NCBI RefSeq assembly: GCF_032854445.1
Contig: NC_088300.1
Location: 67,180,984 to 67,244,983 of the forward strand
Origin: Liolophura sinensis
Lineage: Eukaryota; Mollusca; Polyplacophora; Chitonida; Chitonidae
DNA length: 64,000 bases
Direction: 5' to 3'
Numbering within the stretch: the stretch's first letter is position 1; each line of letters begins with the position of its first letter. Made by a program: the position numbers and the translations under genes. Positions 25,801-37,617 of the stretch are shown in pieces. Below the pieces are notes generated by a model. It was not told where the DNA came from. It saw only the letters and a program-made list of their open reading frames with translations, and made no database searches.

Positions 25801-27309
25801 CATGTATTGTGCTTCGGTGGTCCTGTTATTTGAAATGCTTGTTAAATGAGCGGAGCGCTCTGAACATACCAGCAAAAAACCAAGCTAATACCGTTTCGGT
25901 TTTCATTTAGTGCTATTCACGCTTATCCACCAAGCTTTGCTTCAAGTAAAACCCTGTGCAGGCATGACATTTATTAATTAAGCTACAATCCCTAACTTAC
26001 ATACAATATGTCCCAAAAAAAGAAATACGGTGAATGTGTCTTAACAACTCCGTTAAATAATACATGTAGGAAGACAAACGTTGGAAGAGGAAATCCCGGG
26101 AAATATGTATCTAAGTTTTAGTAGGACTTTAGTTTCATACTTAAAAACTATACATTTTAGCAGATTTTATTATTTATGTTAGCAAGAAGGGTCCACAAGC
26201 TGTATAATTAATTTATAGGAAATTAATTTTCCTATAAATGGCATACATTCTATCGATATTTTTTATGTTGGCCGCTAAATAATTCTAACTTGTGTCGTTA
26301 ACATTGCTACTTCAATATTGGAGCGCATGTGTGCGCACGTTGTCACCTCAATTTGAATAAACCGGATCTGTATTTGACAGAAAGTTATCAACGGCCTTAG
26401 CTGATATCTGCACTCTCTAGTGGGCATACGGATCGTATTAGAAACAATGAGCCGAAAAGAAAAATAGAAAATATTCCCTGTTAGCATTCCTGGAGCACTT
26501 TCACGGTATTATCCTGACGATACGTATCAATACATAGTGGAACGTGGTATCCGATGATTAAAGGTTAGGCCTAACATGGAAGTTTTACAGAAGCACGCGT
26601 GCTATCAATGATTAAACGACTGCACTAGAATGTCTTTCAAAATGGGTAATTGGGCTCAAAAAATTAAAGACAAACAAAAACTGATTCAGTTGCGAAAGTT
26701 GCTATTACAAAGCGCAGATCCATTCATTCCTGTTAACAAGAGCCATGAAACAAGGTAAACTATATAAGCGAAATGTATGAGATGTTAAGCGTTGGTGGGT
26801 GTGTATTCTGAGAGCCGTATTTCTGCTTTCATCATTTAAAAAAAATCCCGGGTTATGAAAAATCATTTTCCTCATCTGAAGTTCCAAGCCTATTGTATAG
26901 CGTTAATAAGGCGATGAGGAGTCTGTTTTGTTTACGGTTCTGTACGAAAGACCAAGCGTTCATTATCTTTGCATTGCTGTATGTACTAAGTGGACAGATA
27001 TGGGGGAATTATGCTGTGTGTTTAATCCGCGTAGCACACATGAACTATACCGTCAGATTTCATACACGTCATCCATCATTCAGCGACTCAACCCACACAT
27101 GAGCCTACCTGTAAATGCTTTACCCTGAAAACATTACCAGTGAAGGAAGTCTTAGTTAAATACACCGCCCAAAGTCTAATCCATAATAAGTCCTGCAATT
27201 TGAGAAAAATCCAACAGATCAGAAATATTATTAATTTTATACCGTTTTATTTCATTAATGTTCTTGATATGCGACACAGCAAAACGTGATTTACTGATGT
27301 CTGCTACTA

Positions 27310-27337
27310 GCGCCCTCTAGCGGGCGATAGAGGGCGC
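27310..27337. promoter_or_regulatory. CTCF-like inverted pair, tandem copy C
   Basis: Perfect 10 bp inverted repeat GCGCCCTCTA / TAGAGGGCGC with an 8-base spacer. The minus-strand reading CCGCTAGAGGGCGC matches 13 of 14 positions of the CTCF core consensus. Confidence 0.4.
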
Positions 27338-27516
27338 ATAATTATTGAGTCCATGTAGTTTAATGACTTATGGTAATCAGTTACCGAGCTACCGGATGTG
27401 TTACAACAGCGTTTCATAAGCTGTGTGATTTTCGTTTTGGATCTGATCCTTTTCTTTATACAAATGTTGTACTTAATTAGTGAGTATCTCTCTATATAAC
27501 TACGCACTTGCCATGT

Positions 27517-27537
27517 TGTATCTATCTATCTATCTAG

Positions 27538-27604
<67 letters not shown>
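27517..27604. repeat. TCTA then (TA)n microsatellite
   Basis: TATCTATCTATCTATC followed by about 32 TA dinucleotides. It marks the right edge of tandem copy C. Confidence 0.97.
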
Positions 27605-27607
<3 letters not shown>

Positions 27608-28847
27608 TATATATCACGTGATGATATCGGGACATGTGACTTAGAGCGTGGCCAATCGCCATTTTTACTGGAGAAAATCACTTGGTTTGGTAAGACAGCA
27701 ACAGAAGTCAGTACAAATCTTATGTAATATAATTTTCCTGCTGGTATACTATCTATATATACTTATGGCTGATAGCAAGTTTCACTACAATAATCTCCAA
27801 TACCCATCAAAGTTTAACCATTAATAGAACCCTTTTTATTGGAGCGCCCTCAAGAGACAATGTTTAATCTTGAGCAGATTGCAAGTCAAGACGAAATTGA
27901 TCTACTTAGCCCAGAAAGTAGTTCAAATAACCTCAAACGTGAAAAAAAAGACCAAGGAGCGAAAATTGGATGATAAATAATTTATCAGGCTCCCATATCC
28001 GGTATAGTTTCTGGTTGTGTTTCTGTGAAAACCCATCACAAGCTGTCAACAGCTCGATTCACTTTACACCTTTTCCATCGAGCAAAATAGGAAGAGAAAT
28101 GGAAATGAGCCGGTTAAGGTATATAAGCTTGCATGAATGTATGAAGACAACACGATGAACGTACGATGTGGCCATCCCTTTTTTGTTGTTTGTTTGCTTG
28201 GGGGATTTAACGTCATTTGTTATACCACGCCAGTGTGTCCTAGCATAGCTGGCGGGTCTCTGTGCCAACTGATACGCATGTATTTGCAGACCTATACCCA
28301 GTCACATGCATTATACTAATATCCGTCAGACCGATACAGTTCATGTAATGCAAAATCCCGCTTTCTAACGTGAATTTTCTTAAAAATGATAGAACGTGAA
28401 CGCAAGTCTATCTGCACGCAAATCTCGATCTAAAAGATGATTTCGCCTTACATGGATTTCACGCTCATATTCAACAAAGCCAGTGTTTACTTCAATGAAG
28501 AATTGAAATGTGATTCAAAAACTTAATTTGTTCTTTAACATTTGAAAAGACCAAAAAAAAAAAAATCGATGCGTGAACGTTTGGAACCATCAACTGCATA
28601 TTGTGTTCATTTTAAACTTTGACTTAGTTCTAAAATCGTTTTCTTTCTTTTGTCAGCTCTCATGCCTTGGTCTGTCGCCTTTTGCTGAGTACCCACTGGG
28701 CCAGGACGGGCTAACGTTTGCAAGATTGAGATAAGATCCGAGACTGAACGAAGGTACCCAGTTTGGTAGACATTCTAAAATCTCATCCTCCGCATGTTAG
28801 ATTATGTGACTGAACAGGTAGCAAACTTACATCACTTTCAGCTTGAT
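27605..28847. other. No gene seen; possible decayed repeat at 28190-28330
   Basis: GGGGGATTTAACGTCATTTG and CATTATACTAATATCCGTCA recall the second SINE family but are too diverged to call. Confidence 0.4.
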
Positions 28848-28998
28848 TTATTTATTTAATCGATTGATGTTTTACACTGCAGACAATATTTCACTTATAT
28901 GACGGCGGCAGCTTTAAGGTGGGAGGAAACCAAACCGAACTCCGGAGAAACCCACGACCATGCTCAGGGTGTTGGCAGACCTTTCCACTTCCGACTTT
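28848..28998 (-). mobile_element. Degenerate SINE, body and tail
   Basis: Contains TATTTCACTTATATGACGGC, GTGGGAGGAAACC and AAACCCACGACCATGC. No head or duplication is recognised. Confidence 0.75.
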
Positions 28999-29969
28999 TA
29001 GTCTGAGCTTGTGCTACATTTAATTACTCTTCAGATGCATTCTGGGCTTTTGGAAGAAGAATTAAGTGACTGAAGAAATGAGAATTCCTTCTTCGACCGG
29101 AAATAGATCATGGGAAAGGAAGTTCATTTGTCACGTATGCAATCATTTTGCACTATACAGTGCTACAAAACACAAAGTCACCACGTATTCGTACATCATT
29201 TACGTGAGGGAAAAATCGTTAACACAGATGATGTGCTGCTTGGGGGGAACGACCGGGTAGATTTCTGGAAAGTTGCCTCTTCTGCCAGAGGGGAGACGGA
29301 ATAAGAATGAAATATGGGAGTCAATAAAGGCTGTTTCATCACGTAAGTTAGTATTAGGGCACACTGGAGAGCAATTCCGGGGTACCAGGGTGCAACTCTG
29401 CCCAGGTCCATTACGGTAAAATGTCATTCCGTGCACCATTATCACCAAATCGAGTTTTCATACCAAGAATTATAGCCCAGTGTAACCATGCGGGAGTGGT
29501 GGCCTCTATACAAGAACCGGAACGTATGCGTGAGACGTGTAAAATGAGATTCCCTTATGCACGATTAAAAAAGCGGAACAGACTCTGTAAAAAGCCTACA
29601 TACAATGGCCTTCAGCCTGTTAGAGTAACGAGTTTGTATAGCAGCCCGATTCTGACGAAGTTTTTATATTATGCAACAGTTAAAAGTGTGATCTCATCTA
29701 TAATCAGTACAATTTGATGCCACTGAAATCCACTTTAAAAGCGCTCAGTGCAAATGAAACCCTCAGTGAAAATAAAACGCTCCTAGTGTTTATCAACATC
29801 CTGCTTTTGTCGTGGATTTCAAAGCAAGTCATTTCGCGTGGTTGCAGAATGCTTTGATGTTCAAAGGTATAACTGAATAGAATTAATTGTAAAACAAGTA
29901 TGAATCTGCGTCGTTCCACAGGCCTAGGTTGTTATACAGTAGTCAGAGCATATTGTATGGTTGACTTCA
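28999..29969. other. No gene assigned
   Basis: Several overlapping frames (64-98 codons) between 29066 and 29717 on both strands; none recognised and none preferred. Confidence 0.4.
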
Positions 29970-30189
29970 TATCGGCGATTCCAGAATGGAATCTGAGCGA
30001 TTCCAGTATATTTCAGATTTTACTATTCCTATTTTATGGAGATTGCTGGGTGTTCCAAGAATTAATTCAAACTGACTTATTCCAGTGTCGAGATTGTTCC
30101 AGTGATTCCAGTCTTATAGTATTGAACGATTCAAGTGTTAATATTGAGCGATTTCAGAAAGGAGACTGGTCGATATAAGTATTCACATT

Positions 30190-30690
30190 GGGGGATTCAA
30201 GAATGGAGACTGGACAATATCAGTATGCACACTGGGCGATTCAAGAATGGAGACTGGGCGATATCAGTATGCACATTGGGGTATTCAAGAATGGAGAGTG
30301 GGCGATATCAGTATTCATATTGGGCGATTCCAGGATGGAGAGTGGGCGATATCAGTATTTACATAGGGTGATTCAAGAATGGAGACTGGGCGATATCAGT
30401 ATTCATATTGGGCGATTCCAGAATGGAGACTGGGAGATATCAGTATTCACATTGGGCGATTCCAGAATGGAGACTGGGCGATATCAGTATTCACATTGGG
30501 CGATTCCAGGATGGAGACTGGACGATATCAGTATTCACATTGGGCGATTCCAGAATGAAGACTGGGCGATATCAGTATTCACATTGTTCGATTCAAGAAT
30601 GGAGACTGGGCGATATCAGTATTCACATTGGGCGATTCAAGAATGGAGACTGGGCGATATCAGAATGCACATTGGGAGATTCCAGAATAC
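30190..30690 (+). repeat. 44 bp minisatellite built from two 22 bp halves
   Basis: Eleven 44 bp units start at 30190, 30234, 30278 and so on, with a broken one at 30674. Each unit is GGGCGATTC-A/C-AGAATGGAGACT plus GGGCGATATCAGTATTCACATT, two related 22-mers. Looser 22 bp relatives (GCGATTCCAG, GAACGATT) extend to about 29970 and 30920. The 186-codon frame across it comes from the repeat. Confidence 0.93.
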
Positions 30691-30920
30691 AGAAAGATCA
30701 GCTGGCAGTTTTAGTATTTACACTGAACGATTTTTGAGTATAGATTGAAATATTTCTATACGCAGATTTGACGTTTTTTGTTTGCAGATTGAGCGATTCC
30801 AGTTCCTGCTTTTGCAATGACGCATTTCAGAGAATAATGGTCAATTCGACAATGCACCGGAACAGGTGCCTTTTCCAGAATGAAGACTTCAGATTGCAGT
30901 GGGGATTACAACATGCAGAA

Positions 30921-32120
30921 TAAGCTATTCTGGTATACAAAGTGAGCCATTCCAGCCTTAAGGCCTGAACACTGGATGCATCTTTAGGCCCAGTGGGTTC
31001 ACACTGGTGCATACCAATCCAATATATTGCAATCCATGCGTGTATTTTAGCATTAAACCTTCTTGTTAGGAAGTTAAATATAGACCAAAAAGCCCATATA
31101 AAGTCTGCGTACACAGGCAGTGTATATCGTCGATATAATCATATGCATGAGTTAAAACAAAAGTAAAAACCAAGTTACACTGCAAAATTTTCTCACTTTA
31201 ATCCAGACTAGTAAACTTCTGATACATGTGAAAGAGATACTCTCCATACATGTGTTCTTCACAACAGTTCCTTCAAACATTTCATACGATAACCTTTCAC
31301 CAATCTGAAAGATATTTGCCAAGCAGAGAGTCGTTGTCGTTCGGGTTTAGGTTGTTTATTTTTTTGTCCCCAATTCTTAAGCCACGACTAACCAGACCCG
31401 CTTTCCCATTCACTCCCCCGAGATGACCTTACTCATCACACATTTCCATATAATGGATGTCAATACTTCCGCTATCATGATATACTCTGGCGTCCCTATC
31501 GCGATAATCCAATAAATGTCTGTCCATTTAGACAATAACATACTCATGTGACAAACAACTTCTGACATTCATATCCCAGACGTCCTCATAAACTATTGAC
31601 ACAGCGGTTTGAAAATATAACCCTGATATAAGGCACGCGGCGCCTGACAATGTATGACACGGATATCGTTCCGCTCTGTGGCGGAACACGACATGGGTAA
31701 TTTGGCTTGTTAAATCTTCACGATATCTGACCGAAATCAATACTAATTATATTTCCAGCAACACAAACCACACTGTAACAGGTCATCGTTTCTACTTTTT
31801 TTGTATTCTAAAGGGCTATGTAATGTGATCACCTAAATGTTTTGATATTCTTTTTTATAATAAACATCTTGTTTTTCAAGCTCAGCTCACGCACGAGAGG
31901 AATGTTGTCATGACTCATATTTTTCCATGAAAAAAAAACCCTTCAAACAATCAATGTGAAGATTTCTTTACATTTCACATAAGACTTTAAAATCTACTGG
32001 ATATACTGATTTTGACTTTCTGTAAAATAGTTCTACTGTTGTGTATTTTAAGAATTTACCTCACTTTGAAAAACGCTTGACAAACCTTTTAACATATATA
32101 GAGGTCGAACCAGCTATAGC
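30921..32120. other. No gene or repeat seen
   Basis: AT-rich spacer between the 44 bp minisatellite and a degenerate SINE. Confidence 0.5.
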
Positions 32121-32154
32121 TGGATTCGAACAAGGGACCGCACAGGCGTGATCA

Positions 32155-32395
32155 ACGTTTTAGCCGAGTTAACCAACGGCGGCTCATCAACGACCCAGGA
32201 GCATCTCACCAATGTTCAAGTCCAGCTCATGCTGACTTCCTCTCCATCGAACGTGGGAAGGTCTGCCAGGTTTTCTCCAGGCTTTGCTTGGTTTCCTCCG
32301 AAGATAATAATGGCGGCTCTCGTGCAAGTGACATATTCATAAGTACGGTGTACAGCACCAATCAGTTAAGAAATAAATATATAAAAAAAATAAAT
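32155..32395 (+). mobile_element. Degenerate full-length SINE
   Basis: Head remnants (GGCTCATCAACGACCCAGG), body GGGAAGGTCTGCCAGG, and tail CACCAATCAGTTAAGAAATAAA. A tRNA-like B-box on the opposite strand lies just before it (32125). Confidence 0.75.
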
Positions 32396-33816
32396 CATCG
32401 ACGGCCCACATATATTTACATTGTCAGCATTTCTGCAATCTGCGTGATGCAGACCTCAGATCTGTATAATATATAGAAACTGTTTTTTGCGAAGTCTGTG
32501 CCTGGCAAGCTCCCACTCGTCACCACATCAAACTATTCCATACCTTCAGGCAATGGTCCTTTTCATCCGTACATTGGGGTAGATTAATTGATTACCTAAT
32601 TTTGTACCCGAGACTAAAGTCTCGGTAACAACTTCGCTCCATCAAGCGTTCAGCCCCAGGCCGCTGACCTGTAAGCCAGCCGTGCAGCCCCAGGCCGTTG
32701 GCTTACCATTCTGCATTTCAGCCTCCGGCTGCTGTCACACAGTCCACCTACACACAGGCGCTTGCACCTGTCCGAAAATATTATGACGTGCTCACAGTTG
32801 ATATGTAGTGCATTTTGTTTTCTTACAAAAAGTTGCAGATGCTATTGAATCATGTATATGAATTCGATTTTGACATGGAGCCAGATATCCGTCATGTATA
32901 TTACATTTGAGTACGGAATACAGCCCCCAAGCCTCCTCCTCACAACACAAACTCACATATAAATGAAAAATAATAAAAAGTAAAAAAGAAACATCATGCA
33001 AATATTTGCATACGGGTGGATGAAAATTTTATAGTCCTGGCGTCATATTCGAGCGCAGTGTCTATAGCTATATCTTTGGATGCCAAATAGAGATAATATT
33101 AATGTTCAACTATCAACTATGAAGCCAATGATGATTTATGCAACTATCTTTCTATTTGCATGATTCATATGCGAAAATTATTCACACTCGAAAGACTGTG
33201 TTTTACAATATTGCTAAATGTTACAGAAATCTGCAATGACAAGACAGGCAAGTGCGCCCAGTTCCTTGGATAGACTTGAATCGACCAATCATTAAATGCG
33301 ATTCGAGACCGGACTAGGGATTTGCTTGAAATAACCTTTAAATGGAACTTCTTTATGTAGTTACACGGCAAGGTAAAATGTCAAAGTTTGTACCTCAACA
33401 GTAAGAGTATAGTGCTTATACTACGTTATATGTTATATACGATGTCCAAAGGAAAACCGCACTGACTAATAAAAGTGTTTTGTGAAACATGATCTTCTAC
33501 ACGTATCTGCCCGTTTCGGCCACTTATGTGTCAACATCACTGCCATCGGTTTAGTTTGGCCTTGTGCGCTATCTGGAAGAATTTACGGTTTGGGGTAGGA
33601 AAACTAAACTCACGTTTTTGGTGACCTTATTACTTTTCATATGGCCTCAGTACTAATTCAAGTACTCTGTACTATTTTCCCATACATAAAGATAATTTCA
33701 TGTATGATGACACGAATCTATACATCACTTAAAACTTGTTTCCGAGATACATAATGTGTTAAGAAATAGACAACACTTTACGGCATAAATGTATTGAGAG
33801 ACTATAGCATTAGAAG
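32396..33816. other. No gene or repeat seen
   Basis: AT-rich spacer. A GC-richer patch at 32630-32770 shows two similar phrases (CAGCCCCAGGCCG) but no coding signal. Confidence 0.5.
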
Positions 33817-33991
33817 TACCTGAACATGCTCTAAGTTGCATAAGTGAACACTAAATACCTGAACATGCTCTAAGTTGCATAAGTGAACACTAAACACCTG
33901 AACATGCTCTAAGTTGCATAAGTGAACACTAAATACCTGAACATGGTCTAAGTTGCGTAGGTGAACACTAAATACCTGAACATGGTCTAAG
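33817..33991. repeat. 40 bp tandem repeat, 4-5 copies
   Basis: The unit contains ACCTGAACATGCTCTAAGTT and GCATAAGTGAACACTAAAT. The first copies are almost identical and the last ones diverge. Confidence 0.9.
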
Positions 33992-33997
33992 TTAGTC

Positions 33998-34029
33998 TAA
34001 GGTTAACCAAATGAGCCACGGCGGCCCCT
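33998..34029 (-). mobile_element. SINE head fragment
   Basis: The minus strand reads GGGGCCGCCGTGGCTCAT, the tRNA-like head of the main SINE, cut off directly next to the 40 bp repeat. Confidence 0.65.
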
Positions 34030-34351
34030 CCTCTGTTTGGTGGCATCTATCGGAAATAAATGTACATCAATTGATCGCATTATTCCAGTCAGTCAAGCCC
34101 CGAAACAGCAACTTGTGGATATTTAGACTAAAATTTGGTTTTGTACAACCTTTATGGGGGAAAATAAATTCTCGACTAAATTTTTTGCCGGCTCAAGGTG
34201 TGTAGTCGTTTGTTCATTCCTGATTTTGCAATGACATAAAGCCGTGGGCACACTCGTAACCTATACATTACTCATGCATTGCAGGAGAACTATGCTCAAT
34301 TTAACAGGAAAACATACCCTATCATAGGCAGGCAGAAAAGTATCTTCTCTC

Positions 34352-34532
34352 AACCCACGCACTCCCTTCCTCACACCTCCTCTCTCTTCCTCATAACCCT
34401 TCTCTCTTTCTCACAGTCCCTTTCTCTTCCCCACACCCCATCCCCATTCCTCACAACCCCTCTCCCTTCCTCACACCCCTCCATTTTCCTCACAACCCCT
34501 CTCTCTTCCTCAAAACCTCTCGCTCTTCATCA
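34352..34532. repeat. Pyrimidine-rich CTCTTCCTCACA repeat
   Basis: About ten loose copies of CTCTCTTCCTCACAACCC (~18 bp). The plus-strand 113-codon frame across it is low-complexity translation. Confidence 0.8.
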
Positions 34533-35950
34533 CAACCCGGAGGGCTCGTGTTCAGCCCGATTCCGGTACAGCGTGCATTTGGAGACGGTGGTCACAGGCC
34601 TTTGCGTGTGTGAGACGTAAACTCTGAGAACCCATCTTATTGCATTGCGTGATGTCATTACAGTTCATCCTGGGTTAAATAGTAACCATTCCACGGAGAC
34701 CAGCTTTGGGCCAAATTAAAGATTGACCTGACAGTAATTAGACGTGATTTAATAAAAACTGTACTGGGAAAACAGTTGGCCTCAATGACGAACAGTTCAA
34801 GTCGGTTAGCAAAGGACCGTATTATCATGACCCTGAAATAAATGAAAAATATATGATTGTACCACCTTTGCTGAATAATCCTGAGGGTTCTATACGTATC
34901 CATCAAGTTAAAGTTCCTTACTTTACAGCGCAGTACATTTATTTTGTTCAAAGCTCACACAAGCTGTCATGCATTGTGTAAGATAAAATCTTTAAAAGTT
35001 CATAGGTGATAAATCACATACCCAACTACGGTACATCTACTGGAGAAAGAAAGGCGTTTCGATTGTCAGGCTACTCTTAAGCCATGAAATATTCAAACGC
35101 CATCGACTAGTGTCGAATTCCTTCAATTTAATCCGAATGTATTCCTTCGGCAGGCGAACTTGCATGTGGAGACTTTATATCAATAAATTCCTTGAACTTT
35201 GGGATTTCGGACCTAGAGGCTACTTCAGATTTCGGGTAACAAACTGAAGCCGATAGTGAGTGATGGCTTCAGTGTGTTTTGTTGCAAGGTGCACGGGTGG
35301 GGAGGGGCGGGGAGTGGACATGGAAGGCGGGGGAATTTAATCATCAGGTAAAAATCAACCAATGGACGAGGTCTGTTCTGTACAAAGCCGGATGGCCTAC
35401 ACAATTATAAAGATAAACACAGCGTTTACAGCTTGGTGCCGATATGAGGGTCGGATTTGGGCTGGTAGAGTTGAGATGGGTGGATAGGGAGTGTAGGGTA
35501 TTGTAGGAGGGCGATGCGTGTTCTCTTATTCCGATGTGGTCAACAAGCTACCCATGCAGAAATAGAAGGTAATTAACTTACTTCGGCTGTCAAAATCGAT
35601 CACGTAATGCAAGATACCCGGGTGGATTAAGTGAAAGTTGTCAGACGATTGTTTTCCTCCCAGCACAAGCCAATGGTATCTGGGGAATGGATGTTTGAAG
35701 TTGTCAAAGCGTTAATTAAATAGCGCGAGGTAAAACGGGTTTACTGAGCAACTTGGGTATTTTAGATGATCCATAAGTATCGAGTAATTCTAGACTACCC
35801 GTTATAGCGTTAAGCGCTTTTGCCTTAATCATTTTGGTCACCTAGCTTAGTATTGCTTCAATGAACCCATCATGTTATTAAATAGGTTATAGCTTTGCCC
35901 CGTTGTTCTCACTCTCTTCCTGGTGTATACCTGATACTCATATGCAAGCC
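34533..35950. other. No gene seen
   Basis: Purine-rich patch GGGTGGGGAGGGGCGGGG at ~35296 on the plus strand; otherwise ordinary AT-rich spacer. Confidence 0.5.
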
Positions 35951-36065
35951 TACACTCAAAAAAATGATGTGTTAATTTTAACAGAAAGTCTGTTGCCTGA
36001 GTGCTGTTAGAAAGTATTCTATTATCATAGCATAATACTATGTCATATTCAACATACTATTCTGA
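35951..36065. mobile_element. Partial copy of the 51.7 kb MITE-like family
   Basis: Shares ACTCAAAAA...GTTAATTTTA, then AGAAAGTCTG and GTATTCTATTAT, with 51717-51800. The far end is not recognised. Confidence 0.45.
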
Positions 36066-36369
36066 CCAGCTGGAGCGAAGCAGCCATTCATGGAACACTC
36101 GTATTAAATGAAAATAAACAACAGCAACAACTAAGACTGAATCGAAAGTATTTGTGTATTGTTACGACCCAAACTGTCTGTATTATAAAGAGATGGCTTG
36201 TTCAAAATACACGACAGTTTAGCCGCACAAAAAAGTAACCAAAACCTGCAGATTTTATTTTACAACAATTTATTAGGTTTAACAAGAACAGATAACAAGA
36301 CTTTTACAAATACTAAAGTATTAAGTTTAACAAGAAAGGATAGCAGTATCTATACAAATACTAAAGTAC

Positions 36370-36951
36370 TTACATGTACAAAGGTGTCAAGTCCAAACGG
36401 ACGCTTATATTCCACAATGCTGAAAACCATACAGGCATAAATGCACAAATAAGAGGGAAAATGCACAGTATAACTGAGTGTTTGACGAAATATACACAAA
36501 ATTCAACAGACAGGGTCAGTGTATTAATAAGTACTGTGTACACAAGAGCACAAATTAAATATACAAGTTCAGACTGAACAAGTGCTCGGTGGAGATAGGA
36601 TATAACAAAGCCAGAGGCTATAAAGACACCAAAATTCAGCACAAAAGGCCTACTAAAGTAACACACAGCGAAAGCATCCAAAACTCTCAATAATTCTCCT
36701 TTCTCCCCTTTTGACCTGCTTTCATAGGTGTTATATAGACTGGTGGAATTTTCTAGAATAAGAAAATTCTTGAACACTTGTTGTAAACAAACAGGCCCCG
36801 AACTGATCGTATTCTGGAACATTCTAAGGCAGAGGCGGACAGCAGGCCCTGAACTCAGCATATGTAAACAGTGGCAAGCTAAATTTAGAAGCTGACGGCA
36901 GTTGTGCACATAACAGTATACAATAAGAACGATATTTACAGTACCTGACAA
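36370..36951 (-). CDS. Unrecognised 193-codon hydrophobic open frame
   Basis: The longest non-repeat open frame in the window outside PTER. It begins without an ATG (TTG), just at a splice-acceptor-like GTTTGTCAG (36944), and runs to a TAA overlapping ACAT|GTAAGT, a good donor. Hydrophobic stretches such as FGVFIASGFVISYL and LVYLICALVYTVLI suggest membrane segments. AATAAA-like signals follow at ~36265 on the minus strand. I recognise no family; it may be an exon or a chance frame. Confidence 0.25.
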   Translation of the reverse strand: MSGTVNIVLIVYCYVHNCRQLLNLACHCLHMLSSGPAVRLCLRMFQNTISSGPVCLQQVFKNFLILENSTSLYNTYESRSKGEKGELLRVLDAFAVCYFSRPFVLNFGVFIASGFVISYLHRALVQSELVYLICALVYTVLINTLTLSVEFCVYFVKHSVILCIFPLICAFMPVWFSALWNISVRLDLTPLYM

Positions 36952-37056
36952 ACGAAGATCGCAAGCAAAACTCTTTCACATTCTATCTTGAAAAGTTATC
37001 AGGTCGCTCACTGTGCACCGATTGAAATCTCTAATGCCCCATGTAAATCAAATGGT

Positions 37057-37365
37057 TTAACCCATGCAAATACTCACAACAGGAAATAGTTGACTGGAAT
37101 CATCGTCCGGAAGAATAATAATTGAAGCGACATGATTGGTAAAAGCTAAGACATCATATGATGCATTGTTGTCCATAGATAAAACCTGTTGATCTCTTTT
37201 ATTTATAGACTTATTATTACAAAACTTAGTTTGTATAGTATGTTCTTTTTCGATAAAAACACAAACGTAATGCTTGGCTCGTTTTTTTTCCTTTAAAAGG
37301 GAGTCCCCGATTCTGTTCACTGTGAGTTCAATCCGATCACAGATTTGAAACACATACAAAACCAT
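37057..37365 (-). CDS. Unrecognised open frame, possible first exon
   Basis: 102 codons starting MVLYVFQICDRIELTVNR with a good start context (ATACCATGG). Near its end CCTGTT|GTGAGT is a plausible splice donor, after LPDDDSSQLFP. It does not join in phase to the 36370-36951 frame at the obvious acceptor. No family recognised. Confidence 0.25.
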   Translation of the reverse strand: MVLYVFQICDRIELTVNRIGDSLLKEKKRAKHYVCVFIEKEHTIQTKFCNNKSINKRDQQVLSMDNNASYDVLAFTNHVASIIILPDDDSSQLFPVVSICMG

Positions 37366-37474
37366 GGTATTTCGTCACATCGTATAGGTCAATAAAAGTA
37401 TGCGTGACTATACTTTGCGTTTCATACCTACTGATGTTGAGGTGATAAATACGGATATAGCTATTAAGCTAACT

Positions 37475-37589
37475 CTGCGGATGGTCGTGGGTTTCCCCGG
37501 GCTCTGCCCGGTTTCCTCCCACCATAATGCTGGTCGCTGTCGTATAAGTGAAATATTCTTGACTACGGCGTAAAACACCAATCAAATAA
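37475..37589 (+). mobile_element. 5'-truncated SINE with 12 bp duplication
   Basis: From CTGCGGATGGTCGTGGG to CACCAATCAAATAA. It is flanked by ATTAAGCTAACT at 37463-37474 and 37590-37601. Confidence 0.94.
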
Positions 37590-37617
37590 ATTAAGCTAAC
37601 TTAGTGAACTAAATAAA

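Larger units (their letters stand above)
22905..27540. repeat. Tandem segment copy C
   Basis: Same block order: 22905-23640, repeat patch 23870-24150, ~24490, core 25240-25800, ~26480, palindrome 27310. It is shorter than A and B because the stretch before the core was replaced or deleted (about 24530-25075 does not align). It ends at a TCTA/TA microsatellite. Confidence 0.86.

Noticed and set aside
30188-30748. 186-codon plus-strand open frame
   Set aside because: It is the translation of the 44 bp minisatellite; all three frames are equally open.
34279-34620. 113-codon serine/leucine-rich plus-strand frame
   Set aside because: Translation of a CTCTTCCTCACA pyrimidine repeat.
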